Assembly (NCBI RefSeq): GCF_900188435.1
Contig: NZ_FYFA01000001.1
Coordinates: 124,001-188,000, forward strand
Source: Marinobacter sp. es.048
Lineage (GTDB): Bacteria; Pseudomonadota; Gammaproteobacteria; Pseudomonadales; Oleiphilaceae
DNA length: 64,000 bases
Direction: 5' to 3'
Both the position numbers and the translations under genes were made by a program. The notes under the pieces are model-generated. The model made no database searches, was not told the origin of the DNA, and saw only the letters and a list, made by a program, of their open reading frames with translations. Position 1 is the first letter of the stretch. Each line of letters starts with the position of its first letter. Shown here in pieces: positions 41,781 to 51,145 of the stretch.

Positions 41781-43177
41781 GATCCGACCCCTCCGGGCAA
41801 ACTGGCCAGGCTTTTCCGGAAGGCTTCCGGCAATCCGTCTGCGGGCACCTTGCCCTCGCCATCCTGGAAAATCTGCATGCGGGTGAGCCACTGTTCGAAT
41901 TCCGGCGCCGGCCGTTTGTCGAGCACCCGGCGAACGTAAAGGGCATCGTGAAACGAGGTGGTCTGATAGTTCAGCATGATGTCGTCAGAGCCGGGTATGC
42001 CCATGATGAAGTTACAGCCGGCCACGCCCAATAGGGTCAGCAGGTTGTCCATGTCGTTCTGATCGGCCTCGGCATGATTGGTGTAGCAGATATCACACCC
42101 CATGGGCAGGCCCAGCAACTTGCCACAAAAATGGTCCTCCAGGCCGGCCCGCGTGATCTCCTTGCCGTCAAACAGGTATTCCGGCCCGATAAACCCGACC
42201 ACGGTATTCACCAGAAGCGGCTCGAATTTGCGGGCCACGGCGTAAGCCCTGGCCTCGCAGGTCTGCTGATCTACACCGTGATGGGCATCGGCCGACAGCG
42301 AGCTGCCCTGGCCGGTCTCGAAATACATCACGTTGTTACCCACCGTGCCGCGGTTAAGAGACAGCGCTGCGTCCCGGGCCTCGGCCAGGGTGGCCAGATC
42401 AAACCCGAAACTCCTGTTCGTGGCTTCGGTGCCGCCAATGGACTGGAACACCAGATCCACCGGAGCCCTGTTCTCGATGGCTTCCAGGGTATTGGTTACA
42501 TGGGTCAGTACGCAGGACTGGGTTGGAATCTCGTACTTGCGTATCACCTCATCCATCAACTGCAACAGGCGGACACTCTGAGAAACGTTGTCCGTAGCGG
42601 GATTGATTCCGATAACCGCATCGCCGCTGCCGTAAAGCAACCCGTCCAGAATGCTGGCAGCAATACCGGTTATGTCATCAGTGGGATGATTGGGCTGGAG
42701 TCGGGTCGACATCCGGCCCGGCAACCCGACGGTGCTGCGGAAGGCGGTATGCACCCAGCATTTTCGTGCAACCAGCATCAGATCCTGGTTGCGCATGATC
42801 TTGGACACCGCCGCAGCCATCTCCGGAGTAATGCCATCCCGGACGCTCGCAAGCATCTCCGGCGTGGCAAGGTCGCTGAGCAGCCAATTCCGGAAATCGC
42901 CAACGGTCAGATGGGAAATGGGCTCGAACGCCCCGTAATCATGTTCATCCAGTATCAGTCGGGTGACTTCATCCTGCTCGTAGGGGATGAGCGCTTCATT
43001 CAGAAAGGTTTTCAGGGGCAGGTCGGCCAGCGCCATCTGGGCCACCACCCTTTCCTCGGCGGTATGGGCGATTACGCCGGCCAGCCGGTCACCGGAGCGC
43101 GCGGGCGTTGCCTTCGCCATTAACTCTGCCAGCGTTGCAAACTGCCAGCGCCGGTTTCCCAGACTGTACCGATACAT
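41777..43177 (-). CDS. eutB: Ethanolamine ammonia-lyase large subunit
   Basis: The 466-residue catalytic TIM-barrel subunit begins MYRYSLGNRRWQF with AGGAG just upstream; the GTG at 43198 adds seven residues and is less likely. The family blocks LQPNHPTDDITGIAASILDG, VIGINPATDNVSQ and MGCDICYTNHAEADQNDMDN are all present. It binds adenosylcobalamin and ethanolamine. The microcompartment-free setting suggests use of ethanolamine as a nitrogen source. Confidence 0.93.
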   Translation of the reverse strand: MYRYSLGNRRWQFATLAELMAKATPARSGDRLAGVIAHTAEERVVAQMALADLPLKTFLNEALIPYEQDEVTRLILDEHDYGAFEPISHLTVGDFRNWLLSDLATPEMLASVRDGITPEMAAAVSKIMRNQDLMLVARKCWVHTAFRSTVGLPGRMSTRLQPNHPTDDITGIAASILDGLLYGSGDAVIGINPATDNVSQSVRLLQLMDEVIRKYEIPTQSCVLTHVTNTLEAIENRAPVDLVFQSIGGTEATNRSFGFDLATLAEARDAALSLNRGTVGNNVMYFETGQGSSLSADAHHGVDQQTCEARAYAVARKFEPLLVNTVVGFIGPEYLFDGKEITRAGLEDHFCGKLLGLPMGCDICYTNHAEADQNDMDNLLTLLGVAGCNFIMGIPGSDDIMLNYQTTSFHDALYVRRVLDKRPAPEFEQWLTRMQIFQDGEGKVPADGLPEAFRKSLASLPGGVGS

Positions 43178-43253
43178 TCTCCTCTCCCTGAGATTCACTC
43201 TTCTACTATCTTAGGTGAATATCACCCGGACAGATCAATGGCAGGATAAAGCA

Positions 43254-44030
43254 ATGATCGAAGAAGCGGTTCTGACCAGCGCTAACGATGGCATTTTCAC
43301 TATCACCCTCAACCGGCCAGCCAGGCGCAATGCCGTGGACGGACCGACCGCCGACGCTCTGCGCAGGGCGTTCACCGAATTTGAAGAGAGCGATGCCCTG
43401 AAGGTGGCGATACTCTGCGGCGCCGGAGGTAATTTCTGCGCCGGCGCCGATCTGGAAGCGATCGGGAATGAACAGCGGCGAAACCGGATTGATCCTCACG
43501 GCACAGGTCATGGCCCCATGGGGCCCACCCGAATGCACTTATCCAAGCCGGTGATTGCTGCGGTTTCCGGCTACGCGGTGGCTGGTGGCCTGGAGCTCGC
43601 GCTCATGTGCGACCTGCGGGTAGCGGAAGCGTCCGCGGTTTTCGGCGTTTTCTGCCGGCGCTGGGGCGTACCCCTGATTGATGGCGGCACCGTGCGGTTG
43701 CCCCGAATCGTGGGCCACGGCCGGGCCATGGATATGATTCTCACCGGGCGCCCCGTCGCGGCAGAGGAAGCGTTGGAGATGGGCCTGGCAAACCGGGTAG
43801 TGGCGGACGGTTCTGCACTGCAAGCCGCACAGGAACTTGCGAAGACCCTGGCCGGATTCCCTCAGCGTTGCCTTCGGGCAGACCGGGCCTCTGCTATACA
43901 TCAATGGGACCTGGAGACTCCGGAAGCCCTGCAAGCCGAAGGGGCTGGAGGCTATCCGGTGGTCTTTGAGGAGGCCATTGCCGGGGCCAGGAAATTCAAA
44001 GAGGGTGCTGGCCGCCACGGCCAGTTCTGA
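43254..44030 (+). CDS. Enoyl-CoA hydratase/isomerase family protein
   Basis: The 258-residue crotonase has GGNFCAGADLEAIG (about 58-71) and GYAVAGGLELALMCDLRVAE (about 105-124), the two oxyanion segments. FCRRWGVPLIDGGTVRLPR holds the usual catalytic-acid region. ATG 43254 follows AGGATAA. It is divergent from eutB with a 76-bp gap. Its last 35 bp overlap the convergent Nmad3-like gene. Confidence 0.85.
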   Translation: MIEEAVLTSANDGIFTITLNRPARRNAVDGPTADALRRAFTEFEESDALKVAILCGAGGNFCAGADLEAIGNEQRRNRIDPHGTGHGPMGPTRMHLSKPVIAAVSGYAVAGGLELALMCDLRVAEASAVFGVFCRRWGVPLIDGGTVRLPRIVGHGRAMDMILTGRPVAAEEALEMGLANRVVADGSALQAAQELAKTLAGFPQRCLRADRASAIHQWDLETPEALQAEGAGGYPVVFEEAIAGARKFKEGAGRHGQF

Positions 44031-44868
44031 GCAATCCCGTGAGCCAGTCCGTCAGCTCCGGATAAGCGTCGAGATCGAGCACGAATTCCTGCCCCCTGGC
44101 AGCACAGGCCAGATAGCACCAGGGCGGCTCCAGGCACCACCGATCCGGCCTGGCGTGATAGCTTAGGGGCGGCCGGTTATCGCCAGGGTGAAACCCGGCG
44201 GGCAGGCGCCACCGGGTGGGGAGACGGCCCTGGGGATCGGTCAGGACCAGCTCCTCGCGAATCTTTGGAAACACGCCACTACCAGACCAAACCTCTGCCC
44301 CGCCTGCCAATCGAAACGAAAGCGAGGACGTGTAGAGCGTATTGCCAAGATCCGGCTCGCCATGGAGGTGCGGATGATACCGGGCCCACGGCATGGCATC
44401 CGGTGCCAGTTCGTCAACAGCATGAACCCGGTCAATATGGAGCCAACCCCAGAGAGCATGAAACGGACGGGATCCGGGCACAAACCGCCAGCGCCGGTTA
44501 TGCATTTCGGCGTGGCGGAAAACGCCGAAGAACAGAAAAAGATCTCCGGGCTCAACGCCCTGATTGCGCAAGTGCCCCTGGGCCGAGCCAGTCTGACCCA
44601 GCACAGGTCGCCAGCCTTCTTCACGGGGGTAGGCACCCGCTATCAAATCCGGATCCAGGTGGGCACCGTGACTCCCCCGAATTCGGCCACCGGTGAGATC
44701 CCGGGTGATCTTCCCGAGCCTGCGTGTGTCGAAAACAACATCGTCATAACGGATTCGGGACCGGGCATCAGGAATGGGCAACACACACAGGGACCCATCC
44801 GGCAGAACCGGGCTGGGGCAACCGCCGGCAGAAGAATCGAACCCTTTTCGGCTGAGGATCAATCGCAT
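43996..44868 (-). CDS. Nmad3-like protein (nucleotide modification-associated)
   Basis: The 290-residue protein starts MRLILSRKGFDSSAGGCPSP, then DGSLCVLPIPD, and contains GDLFLFFGVFRHAE (about 108-121), GWLHIDRVHAVD and a central YTSSLSFRLAGG. From memory this matches the 'putative nucleotide modification-associated domain 3' (Nmad3) family, proposed from gene context to act in nucleic-acid base modification. Its neighbour is a metallophosphoesterase gene on the other strand. No methyltransferase or restriction gene is nearby. The biochemical role is unknown. Confidence 0.55.
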   Translation of the reverse strand: MRLILSRKGFDSSAGGCPSPVLPDGSLCVLPIPDARSRIRYDDVVFDTRRLGKITRDLTGGRIRGSHGAHLDPDLIAGAYPREEGWRPVLGQTGSAQGHLRNQGVEPGDLFLFFGVFRHAEMHNRRWRFVPGSRPFHALWGWLHIDRVHAVDELAPDAMPWARYHPHLHGEPDLGNTLYTSSLSFRLAGGAEVWSGSGVFPKIREELVLTDPQGRLPTRWRLPAGFHPGDNRPPLSYHARPDRWCLEPPWCYLACAARGQEFVLDLDAYPELTDWLTGLLRTGRGGQHPL

Positions 44869-44965
44869 GGCATTACTCGAAAAGCATGAAGGCTGAACGG
44901 GCGGTAAATGCTATCTTAGACAAAACAAAAATGCGCGAATGCCACTGACCGGAACCGCCAACGTC

Positions 44966-45595
44966 ATGAGAATTGTCTGCATTTCCGACACCCACAGCAT
45001 GCATCGCCAGATCCAGGTGCCTGACGGCGACCTGCTGATCCACGCCGGCGACTGCCTGGGTGTCGGCACCCTGAACGAACTGGAGGATCTGGACCTGTGG
45101 TTCTCCGAGCTGCCCCACCGGAACAAAATCCTGATTGCCGGCAACCACGACTGGTGTTTCCAGGATGAGCCGGCCGAAGCCCGTGAACTGATACGCCACG
45201 CCCATTACCTGCAGGACAGCCCGGTGGAACTGGAAGGCCTGAAGTTCTGGGGCAGCCCCTGGACACCGGTGTTCTTCAACTGGGCCTTCAATCTGGAACG
45301 GGGCGACGCCATTGCCGAGCGCTGGGACCGCATTCCCGACGACACTGACGTCTTGATCACCCACGGGCCTCCGGCGGGTATTCTCGACAGAATTGATTCG
45401 CCCGCCGGCACCATGCGCCCCGGCTGTGAGGCTCTGGCCGAGCGGATCGCCAGACTGTCCCTGAAAATGCATATTTTTGGCCATATTCATGAAGGCCACG
45501 GAGAGGAACAGATCGGCGATTGCCTGTGCGTTAACGCCAGCACCTGTAATGGCAGTTTCAAGCCATTGAACCCGCCGATTGTGATCGATCTGTAG
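44966..45595 (+). CDS. Calcineurin-like metallophosphoesterase
   Basis: The 209-residue enzyme shows the metal-ligand motifs of the superfamily: CISDTHSMH (Asp and His), IHAGDCLG (Asp), IAGNHDWCF (Asn-His-Asp), ITHGPPAG (His) and FGHIHEGHG (His-x-His). ATG 44966 begins MRIVCISDTH; upstream codons are dropped. It hydrolyses a phosphodiester or phosphomonoester, with the substrate unknown. It is divergent from the Nmad3-like gene across 97 bp. Confidence 0.86.
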   Translation: MRIVCISDTHSMHRQIQVPDGDLLIHAGDCLGVGTLNELEDLDLWFSELPHRNKILIAGNHDWCFQDEPAEARELIRHAHYLQDSPVELEGLKFWGSPWTPVFFNWAFNLERGDAIAERWDRIPDDTDVLITHGPPAGILDRIDSPAGTMRPGCEALAERIARLSLKMHIFGHIHEGHGEEQIGDCLCVNASTCNGSFKPLNPPIVIDL

Positions 45596-45680
45596 CCCCG
45601 ATCGCAGCTCATCTTGAAACAGGCGCCTGCAGACACCATGTTTTCTATCTCTCGAATTCCACTTTTACTCCGGGAGCTTC

Positions 45681-46688
45681 ATGCCTGACTGTCCTGATTA
45701 CTCGCTGCTCGAACTGGCCTCCGTCCGCGAAGGCGATTCGGTAGGTACCACGCTGGCCAACAGCGTGGCCTATGCCCAACGGGCTGAGCAACTCGGTTTC
45801 AAGCGCTTCTGGCTGGCCGAGCATCACAACATGGAAGGCATCAGCAGCTCCGCCACTTCGGTCCTGATCGGGCATATCGCGGGCAAAACAGAGGCTATCA
45901 GGGTCGGTTCCGGTGGTGTCATGCTCCCGAACCACCCGCCACTGGTCATTGCCGAGCAATTCGGAACATTGGAGAGTCTTTACCCGGGGCGGATCGATCT
46001 TGGACTGGGCCGGGCGCCCGGCACCGATCCGGTGACCGCCCGAGCCCTGAGACGGGACGGCCTGGGTGCGGAACAGTTTCCGGAAGATGTCGCCCGACTG
46101 CAGTCTTTGCTGGGCCCGCTACAGCCCGGTCAGCCGGTCAAGGCCATACCCGGCGCAGGCACCAATGTGCCGCTCTGGCTGCTGGGCTCGAGCCTTTACA
46201 GCGCCCAGCTGGCTGCCATGCGCGGCCTGCCCTATGCCTTTGCCGGACATTTCGCGCCCCGACTCTACAGGGAAGCCCTGAGAGCCTATCGTGACAATTT
46301 CCAGCCTTCGGAAAGGCTCAAAAAACCCTATGCCATGCTCGCTCTGCCCGCCGTTCCGGCCGACTCTGTACAGGAAGCAGAGTACCTGGCTACGACCAGC
46401 TACCAGCGCATTCTCGCCCTGTTCCGGGGCCAGCCGCTCTGGATGAAGCCGCCCGTAAACACCATGGACGGGCTTTGGAATGCAGGCGAGAAAGCCAGTG
46501 TGAAAGATTTTCTGGGACTGCAATTGCTGGGCAATGCCGACACCATAGGGAGACAGCTTCAACAGATTCTCTCGGGCATTGAGGTTGATGAGCTGATGTT
46601 CACCGTGGATATCTACGATCCCGAAAAACGCCGGCACGCACTGGACATCCTGGCACAGACCCAAAAGATCGGCCTCGCGCTTTCCTAG
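45681..46688 (+). CDS. LLM-class flavin-dependent oxidoreductase
   Basis: The 335-residue luciferase-like TIM barrel has [20 protein letters not shown] (about 35-54), [20 protein letters not shown] (about 74-93) and [14 protein letters not shown] (about 104-117), typical of the MsnO8-like subgroup. It uses reduced FMN or F420-like flavin; in this lineage FMNH2 is expected. The substrate is unknown. Its stop overlaps the convergent peroxidase stop. Confidence 0.86.
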   Translation: MPDCPDYSLLELASVREGDSVGTTLANSVAYAQRAEQLGFKRFWLAEHHNMEGISSSATSVLIGHIAGKTEAIRVGSGGVMLPNHPPLVIAEQFGTLESLYPGRIDLGLGRAPGTDPVTARALRRDGLGAEQFPEDVARLQSLLGPLQPGQPVKAIPGAGTNVPLWLLGSSLYSAQLAAMRGLPYAFAGHFAPRLYREALRAYRDNFQPSERLKKPYAMLALPAVPADSVQEAEYLATTSYQRILALFRGQPLWMKPPVNTMDGLWNAGEKASVKDFLGLQLLGNADTIGRQLQQILSGIEVDELMFTVDIYDPEKRRHALDILAQTQKIGLALS

Positions 46689-47236
46689 AGCACCGACTCC
46701 ACCGCTTCAATCAGCTCCGGATCCTGGGGGCGCACCCGGCTGGGGAAAGACTCCACGACCGTGCCGGAACGATCAATCACGTACTTCGTGAAGTTCCAGC
46801 GCGGTGGTTGGCTCTGCTCGTTGATGGCCCGGAACACCGGATTCGCTTCAGTCCCGGTCACCGCTCCCGGAGCAATCATGGTAAACGTCACCCCAAAGTT
46901 CTTGAAACAGACGGTGGCTGCCTCGGCCTCCGAATCTGCCTCCTGCCGGAAATCGTCGCTGGCAAAGCCGACCACAACCAGGCCCTCCTTTGCGTATTGC
47001 TTGTGCAGAGCCTCAAGCCCCTCGAACTGACCGGTGTATCCACAGCGGCTGGCGGTGTTGACCACCAGCATGGGTTTGCCGGCCGCCAGTTCACACAGGT
47101 TCACCGTATCTGTTGAATGAAGTTTGCGCTGTTCATGGTCGAGAAACGCCGGGCAATTGTCCGCAATCGCTACCGGCGCTCCTGACAGGCCGAAAATCAA
47201 AGCTGTGATCGTCAGACATTGTTTTGCCTGTTTCAT
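46685..47236 (-). CDS. Secreted glutathione/thioredoxin peroxidase (GPx family)
   Basis: The 183-residue protein has a signal peptide (cleavage near IAD-NC) and a GPx fold. The peroxidatic cysteine is in [19 protein letters not shown] (about 56-74), and [12 protein letters not shown] supplies the Trp and Asn of the active site. The usual Gln of the tetrad (in an NQF motif) is replaced by SDDF. It is probably a periplasmic thiol peroxidase using thioredoxin-like donors. It is divergent from the YqiA-like gene. Confidence 0.83.
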   Translation of the reverse strand: MKQAKQCLTITALIFGLSGAPVAIADNCPAFLDHEQRKLHSTDTVNLCELAAGKPMLVVNTASRCGYTGQFEGLEALHKQYAKEGLVVVGFASDDFRQEADSEAEAATVCFKNFGVTFTMIAPGAVTGTEANPVFRAINEQSQPPRWNFTKYVIDRSGTVVESFPSRVRPQDPELIEAVESVL

Positions 47237-47376
47237 GGATCCGGATTCCCTGTTCGACTAAGTTTCATTTATACGCCGCAATCTGATAGACGGCTCAGCC
47301 AATGTGATGGACAGAGCGGGCCCTGCTGTTCACCATTAAGATGATTACAGCGTTCAGCACCGGAGCAACATTTATC

Positions 47377-47916
47377 ATGACAGATACCCCGATCCACGTC
47401 TTCCTTTCCCACGGTCTGGAGAGCGGCCCTGGCAGCACCAAGATCCAGGCCATGAAAACCGAGGCCGAAACCTTTCCGGACATTAAGGCCCACGCGATAG
47501 ATCACAGCAGTACCAGGGACCCAGCAACTCGGCTGGCGCAGATGCGCGAGGCCATGGCTCAACACGGCGCCAATCCGGCACATACCATTCTGGCCGGCTC
47601 CAGCATGGGCGGCTGGGTGTGCGCCCAGACCTGCTCCGAAACCCCGGTTCTGGGTTGTTTCATGCTGGCGCCAGCCCTCGCCATGGCCAGGTATCCCCAG
47701 TCCAGCCCCGTTATCCGGGCCCGCCAATGCCAGATCATCCACGGCTGGAATGACGACGTGGTACCGATCGCCCCCGTGCTGGATCTGGCACGCGATCAGG
47801 GCCTCCCGATTCTGGCTCTTCCCGATGGCCACCGACTTGAAAACAGTCTCGACAGGGTCGTCAGTGAGTTCCGCGAATTCCTCCAAACCTGCCTTTCAGA
47901 TATGAATCAACCGTGA
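47377..47916 (+). CDS. YqiA/YcfP-type alpha/beta hydrolase
   Basis: The 179-residue serine hydrolase fold has FLSHGLESGPGSTK at the start, the nucleophile elbow LAGSSMGGWVC (about 74-84), the acid in HGWNDDVVP, and His in LPDGHRLEN. ATG 47377 has GGAG upstream. Such small proteins are esterase-like, with no firm substrate. It stands as a single gene before the tea operon. Confidence 0.75.
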   Translation: MTDTPIHVFLSHGLESGPGSTKIQAMKTEAETFPDIKAHAIDHSSTRDPATRLAQMREAMAQHGANPAHTILAGSSMGGWVCAQTCSETPVLGCFMLAPALAMARYPQSSPVIRARQCQIIHGWNDDVVPIAPVLDLARDQGLPILALPDGHRLENSLDRVVSEFREFLQTCLSDMNQP

Positions 47917-48057
47917 TTTCATGAACTTGCGAAACGGTGAAAACCGGCTTCGCTGAAATGATTGTTTTGGCCATTTTCTTGCGAAAACCACTTTGTTTTG
48001 CCAGTCTTTATTAATGTAACAATACATTTCGGTAAAAAAATGAACGGAGAAAACCCG

Positions 48058-49086
48058 ATGAGCAGCATGAGCAAGTTCAAGAAACTGGCCGGAATTTCAG
48101 CGTTCGCGTTCGCTGCGATGACCATGGCGAATTCTGTAAACGCCGCTAACTGGCGCTATGCACACGAAGAATACGAAGGCGACGTCCAGGACGTATTCGC
48201 GTACAAGTTCAAGGAATACATCGAGGAAAATTCCGACCACACCCTGCAGGTTTATCGCTTTGGCGAGCTGGGTGAGTCCGATGACATCATGGAACAGACC
48301 CAGGCTGGCATCCTGAACTTCGTTAACCAGTCTCCCGGCTTTACCGGTTCACTGATTCCCGAAGCCCAGATTTTCTTTATTCCTTATCTGATGCCCACCA
48401 ACATGGATACGGTTATCGAATTCTTCCGCACCAGTGAGGCCATCAACGAGGATTTCCCGGAGCTCTACGCGGAAAAAGGCCTCGAACTGCTCAAGATGTA
48501 CCCGGAGGGAGAAATGGTCGTGACCGTGGACGAGAAGGTCACCAAGCCAGAGGACTTCAACAACAAGAAGATCCGGGTTATGACCAACCCGCTTCTGTCC
48601 GAGACCTATTCTGCCTTTGGCGCAACGCCGACCCCACTGCCTTGGGGTGAAGTCTACGGTGCTCTGCAGACCAACATGATCCAGGGTCAGGAAAACCCGA
48701 TTTTCTGGATTGAGTCCGGCGGTCTGTATGAAGTGTCCCCGAACCTGGTCTTCACCAAGCACGGCTGGTTCACCACCGCCATGATGGCAAATCAGGATTT
48801 CTACAACGGTCTGTCTGATGAAGATAAGACGCTGGTGCAAGACGCCGCTAACTTTGCTTTTGAAGAAATCATTGTGCACATCGACGGTCTCGCCGACGAA
48901 GCCCTGGCCAAGATCCAGAAGGCCAGTGATGAAGTCACGGTTACCCGTCTGAACGACGAACAGATCGAAGCCTTCAAGGCGCGCGCGCCTCAGGTGGAAG
49001 AAAAGTTCATCGAGATGACTGGCGAAAGCGGCAAAGAACTGCTGAACCAGTTCAAGGAAGACCTGAAAGAAGTTCAGAACAACTGA
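48058..49086 (+). CDS. teaA: TeaA, ectoine-binding TRAP protein
   Basis: The 342-residue DctP-family protein has a signal peptide ending SVNA-A. Its mature start, NWRYAHEEYEGDVQDVF, and the segments RFGELGESDDIMEQTQ, FVNQSPGFTGSLIP and PTPLPWGEVYGALQT match Halomonas elongata TeaA as I remember it. TeaA binds ectoine and hydroxyectoine with micromolar affinity for osmoprotection or recovery of leaked solute. ATG 48058 has GGAG 8 bp upstream. The operon continues teaB-teaC-teaD. Confidence 0.88.
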   Translation: MSSMSKFKKLAGISAFAFAAMTMANSVNAANWRYAHEEYEGDVQDVFAYKFKEYIEENSDHTLQVYRFGELGESDDIMEQTQAGILNFVNQSPGFTGSLIPEAQIFFIPYLMPTNMDTVIEFFRTSEAINEDFPELYAEKGLELLKMYPEGEMVVTVDEKVTKPEDFNNKKIRVMTNPLLSETYSAFGATPTPLPWGEVYGALQTNMIQGQENPIFWIESGGLYEVSPNLVFTKHGWFTTAMMANQDFYNGLSDEDKTLVQDAANFAFEEIIVHIDGLADEALAKIQKASDEVTVTRLNDEQIEAFKARAPQVEEKFIEMTGESGKELLNQFKEDLKEVQNN

Positions 49087-49100
49087 GCCTGAGGGAACCA

Positions 49101-49126
49101 TTCCCGCCGGCACATGCCGGCGGGAA
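49101..49126. other. Strong hairpin between teaA and teaB
   Basis: An 11-bp perfect stem (TTCCCGCCGGC with GCCGGCGGGAA) with a 4-base loop (ACAT) starts 14 bp after the teaA stop. No T-tract follows. It most likely blocks 3' decay and partly terminates transcription, so that the binding protein exceeds the membrane subunits. Confidence 0.6.
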
Positions 49127-49194
49127 GCTGTAACAACCCCGCCCCGCCGGGGACTTCCTACCGGCCGGGAGCGACATTCTCTGGAGCAGACCCC

Positions 49195-49788
49195 ATGTCC
49201 GAGAATTCCCCGGATCTTGAAGACGATACCGGCACCTACGAGTCCGGCCTGCCCGGATTTCTGGGAACCATCGATGAAATTATTGCCAAGGTCGAGGCCG
49301 TCATGCTGGCGGTTGGCGTCATCTTGATGGCAATCAATACCTGCGTAAATGTCATTGCGCGGTATGTGTTCGGCGAAGGCCTTTTCTTCTCCGGTGAAAT
49401 TAACCGGATTCTCATTATCCTGATCACCTTTGCCGGCATCGGGTATGCAGCGCGACATGGCAGGCACATCCGGATGTCTGCAATCTACGACGCATTGCCA
49501 GTCAAGGGACGCAAGGTTTTGATGATTTGCATCGCCCTCTTTACCTCGGTGGTGATGTTCTTCCTTTGCTACCACTCCTATGGGTACATCGAAACCCTTT
49601 ACAGCCGTGGCCGCATTCTACCGGCCCTGGGCTTTGAGATCTGGTGGATTTATATCTGGGTGCCGATCGGCTTTGCGATCACGGGTATCCAGTACCTCCT
49701 CACGGCCATCAAGAACTTCACCAGCAAGGATGTGTACCTTTCCACTGGCGTAGTCGACGGCTATGCGGACACAGAATCGGAAGTATGA
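49195..49788 (+). CDS. teaB: TeaB, small membrane subunit of TRAP transporter
   Basis: The 197-residue DctQ-type protein has an acidic N-terminal tail of about 25 residues. Four membrane helices follow (about 33-55, 68-88, 105-128, 145-165), with the conserved NVIARYVFGEGLFFSGEINR region. ATG 49195 has GGAG upstream. It pairs with TeaC in Na+-driven ectoine uptake. The long acidic tail is unusual for DctQ proteins. Confidence 0.85.
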   Translation: MSENSPDLEDDTGTYESGLPGFLGTIDEIIAKVEAVMLAVGVILMAINTCVNVIARYVFGEGLFFSGEINRILIILITFAGIGYAARHGRHIRMSAIYDALPVKGRKVLMICIALFTSVVMFFLCYHSYGYIETLYSRGRILPALGFEIWWIYIWVPIGFAITGIQYLLTAIKNFTSKDVYLSTGVVDGYADTESEV

Positions 49789-49823
49789 ACCCTGCAGCTG
49801 ACGTTAAGGAAGGATAGGAAATC

Positions 49824-51107
49824 ATGGCAACTATAATGATGTTGATCATGATCGGGTTGTTGCTGCTGGGCTTCCCGATGATGGTTCCTCTGATCACAGG
49901 TGCGGTGGTCGGCTTCGTAATGATGTTTGATGGCTTCGGCCAGATGGGTACCTTCGTCCAGCAGATGATGGGCGGTATCCGGCCCGCCTCACTGATTGCG
50001 GTCCCAATGTTTATTCTGGCGGCGGATATCATGACCCGCGGTCAATCCGCTGACCGGTTGATCAACATGGTCATGGCGTTCATAGGCCACGTTAAAGGCG
50101 GTCTGGCCATCAGTACCGCCACTTCCTGCACCCTGTTCGGTGCCGTGTCCGGTTCTACCCAGGCCACGGTAGTGGCTGTTGGCTCGCCCCTACGGCCAAA
50201 ACTGCTCAAAGCCGGCTACTCGGATTCGTTTTCGCTCGCACTGATCATCAACTCCAGTGACATTGCCTTTTTGATACCCCCAAGCATCGGTTTCATCATC
50301 TACGGGGTTATCTCCGAGACGTCCATTGCGGAACTCTTCATTGCGGGTATCGGGCCAGGCATCATGATTCTGCTGATGTTCTCGATCTATTGCCTGATCT
50401 ATGCTCGCGTCAACGACCTCCCAACCGAGGAGAAGGCGACCTGGGGTCAGCGCGCGGTAGCCATGCGCGAGGCTCTGTGGCCCCTGTTTTTCCCGGTCAT
50501 TATTGTCGGTGGGATATACGGGGGCATCTTCAGCCCGACAGAAGCGGCAGCCGTCTGCGTGCTCTACGCCTTCCTTCTTGAATTCGTGGTGTTCCGTTCA
50601 CTCAAACTTGCCGATATCTACCGTATCGCCAAGTCAACTGGCCTGATCACTGCGGTCGTATTCATTCTGGTGGCCGTGGGCACCGGCTTCTCCTGGATTA
50701 TTTCCTTTGCCCAGATTCCTCAGGCTATCCTGGACGCAGTCGGAATCAGCGACATGGGCCCGGTCGGCGTGATGATTACCATCTGTATCGCTTTCTTTAT
50801 TGCCTGCATGTTCGTTGACCCGATCGTGGTAATTCTTGTTCTGACGCCGATTTTTGCACCAGCCATAGAAGCCTCGGGCATCGACCCGGTTCTGGTCGGT
50901 GTTCTCATTACACTGCAGGTAGCCATCGGCTCGGCGACACCGCCGTTCGGCTGTGACATCTTCACTGCCATCGCGATATTCAAGCGCCCCTATCTGGAGG
51001 TTATTCGCGGCACGCCGCCGTTCGTATTCATGCTGATAGCTGCTGCCGGGCTCCTGATTGCGTTTCCGCAAATAGCGTTGTTCCTGCGCGACCTGGCCTT
51101 CAGGTGA
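49824..51107 (+). CDS. teaC: TeaC, large membrane subunit of TRAP transporter
   Basis: The 427-residue DctM-type protein has about twelve membrane helices. The family segments MFILAADIMTRGQSADRLIN, GAVSGSTQATVVAVGS and NSSDIAFLIPPSIGFIIYG are present. AAGGAAGG lies upstream of the ATG. It is the Na+/solute transport channel of the system. Confidence 0.9.
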   Translation: MATIMMLIMIGLLLLGFPMMVPLITGAVVGFVMMFDGFGQMGTFVQQMMGGIRPASLIAVPMFILAADIMTRGQSADRLINMVMAFIGHVKGGLAISTATSCTLFGAVSGSTQATVVAVGSPLRPKLLKAGYSDSFSLALIINSSDIAFLIPPSIGFIIYGVISETSIAELFIAGIGPGIMILLMFSIYCLIYARVNDLPTEEKATWGQRAVAMREALWPLFFPVIIVGGIYGGIFSPTEAAAVCVLYAFLLEFVVFRSLKLADIYRIAKSTGLITAVVFILVAVGTGFSWIISFAQIPQAILDAVGISDMGPVGVMITICIAFFIACMFVDPIVVILVLTPIFAPAIEASGIDPVLVGVLITLQVAIGSATPPFGCDIFTAIAIFKRPYLEVIRGTPPFVFMLIAAAGLLIAFPQIALFLRDLAFR

Positions 51108-51145
51108 TCTGACCACCCTGAAGGGTGAATACAAAGGAGAGCGAC

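Noticed and set aside
48349..49575. 408-codon minus-strand frame across teaA and teaB
   Set aside because: It is rich in His, Gln and Asp as expected for an antisense shadow, and both tea genes are certain.
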